64,000 nucleotides of DNA, taken from Salticus scenicus. Lineage: Eukaryota > Arthropoda > Arachnida > Araneae > Salticidae. Each line of letters opens with the position of its first letter. Positions within the stretch are counted from its first letter, which is position 1. Positions 60,768 to 64,000 of this stretch are shown piece by piece. The stretch is from positions 199,314,532 through 199,378,531 of the forward strand of contig OZ005661.1 of the NCBI GenBank assembly GCA_963930645.1, in the 5' to 3' direction. The notes below the pieces were generated by a model, which did no database searches, was not told the origin of the DNA, and was given only the letters and a program-made list of their open reading frames with translations. A program made the translations under genes and the position numbers.

Positions 60768-61063
60768 TCGCTCCTCAAGGGAAAGATATTCGTATCCATT
60801 TTTGGCGTAAAAAGTGTCATTTTTAAGAAATTCTTTTTAAAAATTTGAGTAATTGTAAATAAATTTAAAAACACGAGATAGAAAATTAGCAAGAATTAAC
60901 AGTCATGTCTTACAAAATCCTTGATCTTATGAAATAAAGAAAAATACTTAACATGTATTTCTCAATAAAAGAAACTTCGGACATTTGTATGCATAATGTA
61001 AAACTTTAATGATTTAATAGCTGTAAATAAAACTTGAAATTAAATTTCAATATTGAAAACGTG

Positions 61064-61136
61064 GTTTCCGTAGTGTAGTGGTTATCACGTGCGCTTCACA
61101 CGCGCAAGGTCCCCTGTTCGATCCCGGGCGGAAACA
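61064..61136 (+). tRNA. tRNA-Val(CAC)-like, class G, T52
   Basis: Copy of 40810. Confidence 0.78.
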
Positions 61137-61671
61137 ATATCGTTCTCAAAATATATTTTTTCACAATTTACATTACAATACTGTTTGAATAAGATTGCAT
61201 AGCGGTACACTGGATTATTTTTAAAGTATTTTTCTATAGATTCGGAGAATCTGTGAGGAAAGATGTTCATTTTACAAATATTAATCTTTCTGAATTACTT
61301 TTTATATTAATTTACTTTTAAAAATTATATAAGACTCAAAATCATTAAATAAATGTTCAATACATACCATCACGTCCATTTCGCAAGGTAAAGATATTCG
61401 GATCCATTTTTGGAGCAAAAAGTGTCATTTTATGAAATGTTTTTTAACTATTTGAGTAATTGTATATAAATTTTAAAAACACGAGATGGAAAATTAGCAA
61501 GAATTAACAGTTTTGTCATACAAATTCCTTGATCTTAAGAAATACAGAAAAGTACTTAACATGTACTTCTCAATAAAAGAAACTTCAGACATTAGTATAC
61601 ATAATGCAAATATTTAATGCTTTAATCTCTGTAAATAATTCTTCAAGTTAAATTTCAAACGAGAAAACTTG

Positions 61672-61744
61672 GTTTCCGTAGTGTAGTGGTTATCACGTGC
61701 GCTTCACACGCGCAAGGTCCTCGGTTCGATCCCGGGCGGAAACC
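61672..61744 (+). tRNA. tRNA-Val(CAC), class F, C73
   Basis: Copy of 41418. Confidence 0.82.
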
Positions 61745-62134
61745 ATGTCGTTCACAAAATATATTTTTTCACAATTTACATTACTGGGAATGCTGTTTGA
61801 ATAAGATTCATAACGGAACATTGGATTATTTTTCTATAGATTCGGAGAATCTGTGAGAAAAAAATGATTTTTTTACAAATATTCATTCATCTAAATTACT
61901 TCGAATATCATAGTACATTTTAAATTCTTTAATGATTCAAGACCATTATATGGAAGTTAAAAACAAACTTCGTTTCACGGTAAAAATTCCAGGATCTTGT
62001 GAAATAAAGCAAATTACTTTACATGTACTTGTCATCAAAAGAAACTTCAGACATTAATTTAACATAATGTAAAATTTTAACTCTTTAAACGAAGTAAATT
62101 ATTCTTCAATTTAAATTTCAAACGCGTAGACATC

Positions 62135-62207
62135 GTTTCCGTAGTGTAGTGGTTATCACGTGCGCTTCACACGCGCAAGGTCCCCGGTTCGATCCCGGGC
62201 GGAAACA
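62135..62207 (+). tRNA. tRNA-Val(CAC), class C
   Basis: Canonical; copy of 41881. Confidence 0.96.
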
Positions 62208-63633
62208 GTGTCGTTCTCAAAAAATATTTTTTCACAATTTACGTTACTGGGAATACTGTTTGAATAAGATTCATAACGGAACATTGGATTATTTTTCTAT
62301 AGATTCGGAGAATTTGTGAGAAAAAAAATGATTTTTTTACAAATATTAATCTTTCTCAACTTTTTATATTAATTTACTTTTAAAAATTATATTATGACTC
62401 AAGATCATTAAATAAATGTTCAATACAAACCATCACGACCGCTTCGCAAGAGAATGATATTCGTATCCATTTTTGGCGTAAAAAGTGTCCTTTTTAGGAA
62501 ATTCTTTTAATAATTTAACAATTTATGTTACTGGGAATATTATTTGAATAAGACTGAATAACGGAATATTGAATTATTTTTAAAGTATTATCTATAGACT
62601 GGGCGAATTTGTGAGAAAAAAAATTATTATTTTACAAATATTCATTCATCTAAATGACTTCGTGTATTATAATACATTTTAAATTCTTTAATGATTCAAG
62701 ACCATTATATGAAAGTTCAAAACAAACTTCGTTTCAAGGTATTTGTTTCATTAGCGTATTTGTCATCTCTCCCACTTCGGAAGTGAAAGATTTCCGGGTC
62801 CATTTTGGGCATAAAAACTGTAATTTTTAAGAAATACTTTTTTTAAATTATAGTTTTGGCAAGTAATTAAAAAAAAACTCGAGATAGAAAATTAAAAAGA
62901 ATTAACCCTATTGTCTAATAAATTCCAGGATCTTGTGAAATAAAGCAAATTACTTTACTTGTACTTGTCAACAATATAAACTTCAGACATTTTTTTAACA
63001 TAATGTAAAATTTTAACTCTTTAAGCGAAGTAAATAATCCTTTAACTTAAACTTCAAACTCGTTTTTCTTAAAATATTCTTTTTCACCAATTTATGTTAC
63101 TGGGAATATTGTTTAAATCAGACTACATAACAGAAAATGGAATTAATTTAACGTATTTTCTACAGATTCGGAGAATATGTGAGAAGAAAATTATTATTTT
63201 ATAAACATTTATAAATCTAATTTACTTCTTACATTAATTTACATTTGTAAATTCTTTAATGATTCAAGAATATTATATGAACGATCAAAACAAATTTCGT
63301 TTTCATTATTTGTTTTCCTTAGTGTATTTGTCATCACTTCCGCTTCGCAAGTGAAAGATTTCCGGAATCAGTTTGGGCGTAAAAAGTGTCATTTTTATGA
63401 AATTCTTCTTTAAAATTTGGGTTGTTGTAAATAATTAAAAAAAAAAAAAAAGAAAGTTAACAAGAATTAACCGTATTGTCTTAAATTCCTGGATCTTGTG
63501 AAATAATGCAACTTACTTCACATGTGCTTTTCAATAATAGAAATAGCAGGCATTAATTTAACATTATACAAAACTTAATTGCTTTAAGCGCTGTAGATAA
63601 TTTTTCAACTTAAATTTCATACCTGAAGACGTA

Positions 63634-63706
63634 GTTTCTGTAGTTTAGTGGTTATCACGTGCGCTTCACACGCGCAAGGTCCCCGGTTCGATCCACGGCG
63701 GAAACA
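63634..63706 (+). pseudogene. tRNA-Val(CAC)-like pseudogene, class H
   Basis: T12, T-stem CACGG, and private C6T. Confidence 0.75.
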
Positions 63707-63830
63707 ATGTCGTTCTCAAAATATATTTTTTCGCAATTTACGTTACTGGGAATACTGTTTGAGTAAGATTGCATAACGGAACATTGGATTATTTTTAAAG
63801 TATTTTTCTATAGATTCGGATCATAACGTG

Positions 63831-63903
63831 GTTTCCGTAGTGTAGTGGTTATCACGTGCGCTTCACACGCGCAAGGTCCACGGTTCGATTCACTGCTGAA
63901 ACA
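63831..63903 (+). pseudogene. tRNA-Val(CAC)-like pseudogene, class I
   Basis: Same body as 47729; last copy in the window. Confidence 0.78.
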
Positions 63904-64000
63904 ATGTCGTTCACAAAATATATTTTTTCGCAATTTACGTTACTGGGAATACTGTTTGAGTAAGATTGCATAACGGAACATTGGATTATTTTTAAAGTAT

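Larger units (their letters stand above)
56100..64000 (+). repeat. 4152-bp higher-order repeat, second block, two units (runs off the window)
   Basis: Same unit as 40.3-48.1 kb, offset 16102: tRNAs at 56912, 57520, 57983, 59484, 59681 and 60295 recur at 61064, 61672, 62135, 63634 and 63831. The SINEs at 56476 and 60627 share the truncated form. The A-run in the old block alternates 17 and 15 bases here, as in the first block. Confidence 0.92.

Noticed and set aside
1..64000. CRISPR-like or prokaryotic array
   Set aside because: Repeats are 73-nt tRNAs with spacers that are themselves repeated. No unique spacers, no cas genes, and eukaryotic Pol III signals and SINEs.

Overview
The window is one long eukaryotic nuclear tandem array of valine tRNA genes. 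I count 97 copies of a 73-nt tRNA-Val with anticodon CAC (decoding GUG), intact, altered or broken, all on the + strand, about one per 480-880 bases from position 218 to 63903. The body is close to the animal tRNA-Val(CAC) as I remember it, the 3' CCA is not encoded, and A-box, B-box and T-run terminators are of RNA polymerase III type. Ten copies of a tRNA-derived SINE lie inside the array. Their middle part resembles SINE cores I recall from insects, so I suggest an arthropod, probably an insect, with moderate confidence. I see no protein gene. The recurring 60-83 aa open frames are translations of tRNA bodies, AT-rich spacer or SINE.

Numbering in the entries is standard tRNA numbering. In the intact gene the anticodon loop is TTCACAC (CAC at 34-36), the T-stem is CCCGG/CCGGG (49-53/61-65), the acceptor is GTTTCCG/CGGAAAC and the discriminator is A73. 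About 32 copies pair fully. The rest fall in recurring classes. A: D-loop AGTGG, trailer AATGTCGTTCTC, T6 terminator. B: usually A4, always A61/T62, trailer GTGTCGTTATC, no nearby terminator, probably dead. C: leader TAGACATCG or TAGACATAG, trailer GTGTCGTTCTC, T5-T6. D: D-loop AGCGGAT and A67. E: D-loop AGCGG(T/C)T or AGCGGTC, trailer AATGTCCTTCTC, intact. F: discriminator C73. G: T52. H: T12 and broken T-stem. I: short-leader copy directly behind H. J: G42.

The copies form higher-order repeats like those of satellite DNA. Monomers of about 480-615 bp are arranged as A-B-C-D tetramers of about 2311 bp (6.4-11.0 kb and 17.5-24.0 kb), as a 2349-bp E-B-E unit with SINE (1.7-6.4 kb), as a 1693-bp B-C-E unit (30.5-33.9 kb) and as a 4152-bp G-F-C-H-I-J unit (40.3-48.1 kb and 56.1-64.0 kb). 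Above this, 1-10744 is repeated almost unchanged at 11058-21800 (offset about 11056), and 40.3-48.1 kb recurs at 56.4-64.0 kb (offset 16102).

Most spacers also hold a second, decayed tRNA relic midway between live genes. Chimeric copies show exchange inside or beside the tRNA genes. The picture is a tRNA-gene satellite being expanded, shuffled and homogenised by unequal crossing-over or gene conversion, with a few copies drifting to other anticodons.
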